Source: a virus. From it: 29,294 nucleotides of DNA. Positions 28,546 to 29,294 of the stretch are shown here, piece by piece (position 1 is the stretch's first letter; each line of letters starts with the position of its first letter). The stretch is from positions 1 through 29,294 of the IMG/VR virus record IMGVR_UViG_3300040801_001321. One strand, 5' to 3'. Position numbers and translations under genes: made by a program. The notes beneath the pieces were generated by a model. That model did no database searches, had not been told where the DNA came from, and worked only from the letters and a program-made list of their open reading frames with translations.

Positions 28546-28795
28546 CTTTCCCTCCTGTGGCCTCGATCTTCTTGGCCTGATTCTTCATGATCTCGCCGAC
28601 CGATGCGACGCCGAACGACGCGGTGATGAGCCCGACCAGCGAGCCGACTATACCGGTATCGCCCGAAGCGAATGCGATGACGAGCACCGTGAACGCTCCG
28701 AGCGCGATACCCATTGCGACAGTGATAACGATGAACGCGAGCAGTCGACCCATGCTCTTATGCTCGGGCGCTGCCTCGAAGTATCCGACCTTCAT
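28529..28795 (-). CDS. Holin-like membrane protein
   Basis: 88 residues. MKVGYFEAAPEHKSMGRL, then two membrane helices (LLAFIVITVAMGIALGAF and IVGSLVGLITASFGVASV) and a charged C-terminus. The pattern with EHKSMGRL before the first helix is familiar from unnamed phage holin-like proteins. Starts in the stop of the M23 gene (ATGA), giving the usual lysin-holin pair. Confidence 0.7.
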   Translation of the reverse strand: MKVGYFEAAPEHKSMGRLLAFIVITVAMGIALGAFTVLVIAFASGDTGIVGSLVGLITASFGVASVGEIMKNQAKKIEATGGKDVSES

Positions 28796-29294
28796 CGTGC
28801 CTCCTTGTAATACTCATCCGGCCGGGGACGTGATTCCCACCGCTGCCACGTGCGCCCCCGGTGCATCTCGTAGTGTGTGTGCGCTCCGGTGGAGTATCCG
28901 GCATTGCCGACGTCGGCGATGTGGTCACCGGGTTGGACGTGCCGCCCGTCTGTGGTGAAGAAAGCGCACAGCGGAAAGCGCTCCGTCTTGGGCGACTCCT
29001 TGTAACGCCACCGCACGCGCTTCGGCGGGGAGTTGAATAGCTGGTTGATCCAACAGTGAGCAAAGATGTGCGTCGCACCGCTGTCGCCGAGCACAATCGC
29101 CATCGCCCCGAACACGTCGTAGAAATACGCTTTCCCGCCAAAGTCGAACGGCCCATGGTCCAACCGCAGCTCGCTCATGTCGCGGTCGCGGTTCAGCCGG
29201 ATCGCGGCGAAGTAGTAGAGCATCCCGCGCTCCGGTGCGTAGATCGAAGTGCCCACTGGAGCCGCGATGTCGACCGCGCCGTGCACGTGCCACC
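28792..29294 (-). CDS. M23-family metallopeptidase, probable endolysin (N-terminus off the right edge)
   Basis: At least 166 residues; the frame stays open through the right edge (WHVHGAVDIAAPVG at the edge). Zinc ligands: His and Asp of HGAVD, and AHTHYEMH with the HxH pair; THIFAHC resembles the YGHL region. The domain cuts peptidoglycan cross-links. A long insert between strands (about residues 27-60) differs from minimal M23 enzymes. It heads the lysis cluster, being coupled by ATGA to the holin-like gene. Confidence 0.85.
   Translation of the reverse strand, partial: WHVHGAVDIAAPVGTSIYAPERGMLYYFAAIRLNRDRDMSELRLDHGPFDFGGKAYFYDVFGAMAIVLGDSGATHIFAHCWINQLFNSPPKRVRWRYKESPKTERFPLCAFFTTDGRHVQPGDHIADVGNAGYSTGAHTHYEMHRGRTWQRWESRPRPDEYYKEAR

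Overview
The window is a piece of a tailed bacteriophage genome (siphovirus- or myovirus-like, HK97-type head) or of a prophage. Evidence is the near-complete head and packaging set on one strand: terminase, portal, MuF-type minor head protein, prohead protease, major capsid protein, head-tail connectors and an HK97 gp10-like protein cut by the left edge. Strong Shine-Dalgarno sites, ATG/GTG/TTG starts and chains of ATGA/GTGA overlaps show a bacterial host. The DNA looks GC-rich by eye. The host cannot be named from the sequence. No tail genes, integrase or repressor of a familiar type are seen; the tail module presumably lies beyond the left edge, and a lysis gene is cut by the right edge. 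All genes but one are on the minus strand, so transcription runs from right to left.

In order of transcription: (1) 29294-27709, a lysis/membrane cluster: M23 peptidase, two small holin-like membrane proteins and two overlapping membrane proteins. (2) 27720-26484, a control region: the only plus-strand gene (an HNH protein), a divergent RHH/AbrB-type regulator, spaced direct repeats, an inverted repeat and a good sigma70-like promoter firing leftward. (3) 26483-19313, early genes: small unknown proteins, an ERF single-strand annealing protein, a YqaJ exonuclease, HNH proteins, a tandem AbrB-like protein, a run of very small genes built from shared sequence modules, a secreted protein and a membrane-anchored M23 peptidase. 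(4) 19328-16747, replication: a strong promoter, a highly structured leader, a winged-helix replication protein whose gene carries three iteron-like repeats (probable origin), a zinc-binding partner, a structured non-coding stretch with a tRNA-like element, a small acidic protein and a RusA resolvase. (5) 16750-11684, a glycan-modification cassette: two glycosyltransferases, a sulfotransferase-like protein, two SAM methyltransferases, a shortened nucleotide-sugar dehydrogenase, with an HNH/zinc-ribbon gene wedged in. (6) 11694-9705, a small coiled-coil protein, a class 3 lipase-like hydrolase and a ParB-DNA methyltransferase interrupted by an in-frame TGA. (7) 9708-1, packaging and head.

The most unusual items are two tRNA-like RNA elements placed exactly at the ends of upstream genes in the leftward operon, the structured leader with a terminator-like end in front of the replication gene, the glycosyl/sulfo/methyl-transferase cassette, the nonsense-interrupted methyltransferase, and a recurring 19-nt gene-junction module that encodes the C-terminus of one small protein while supplying the ribosome binding site of the next.
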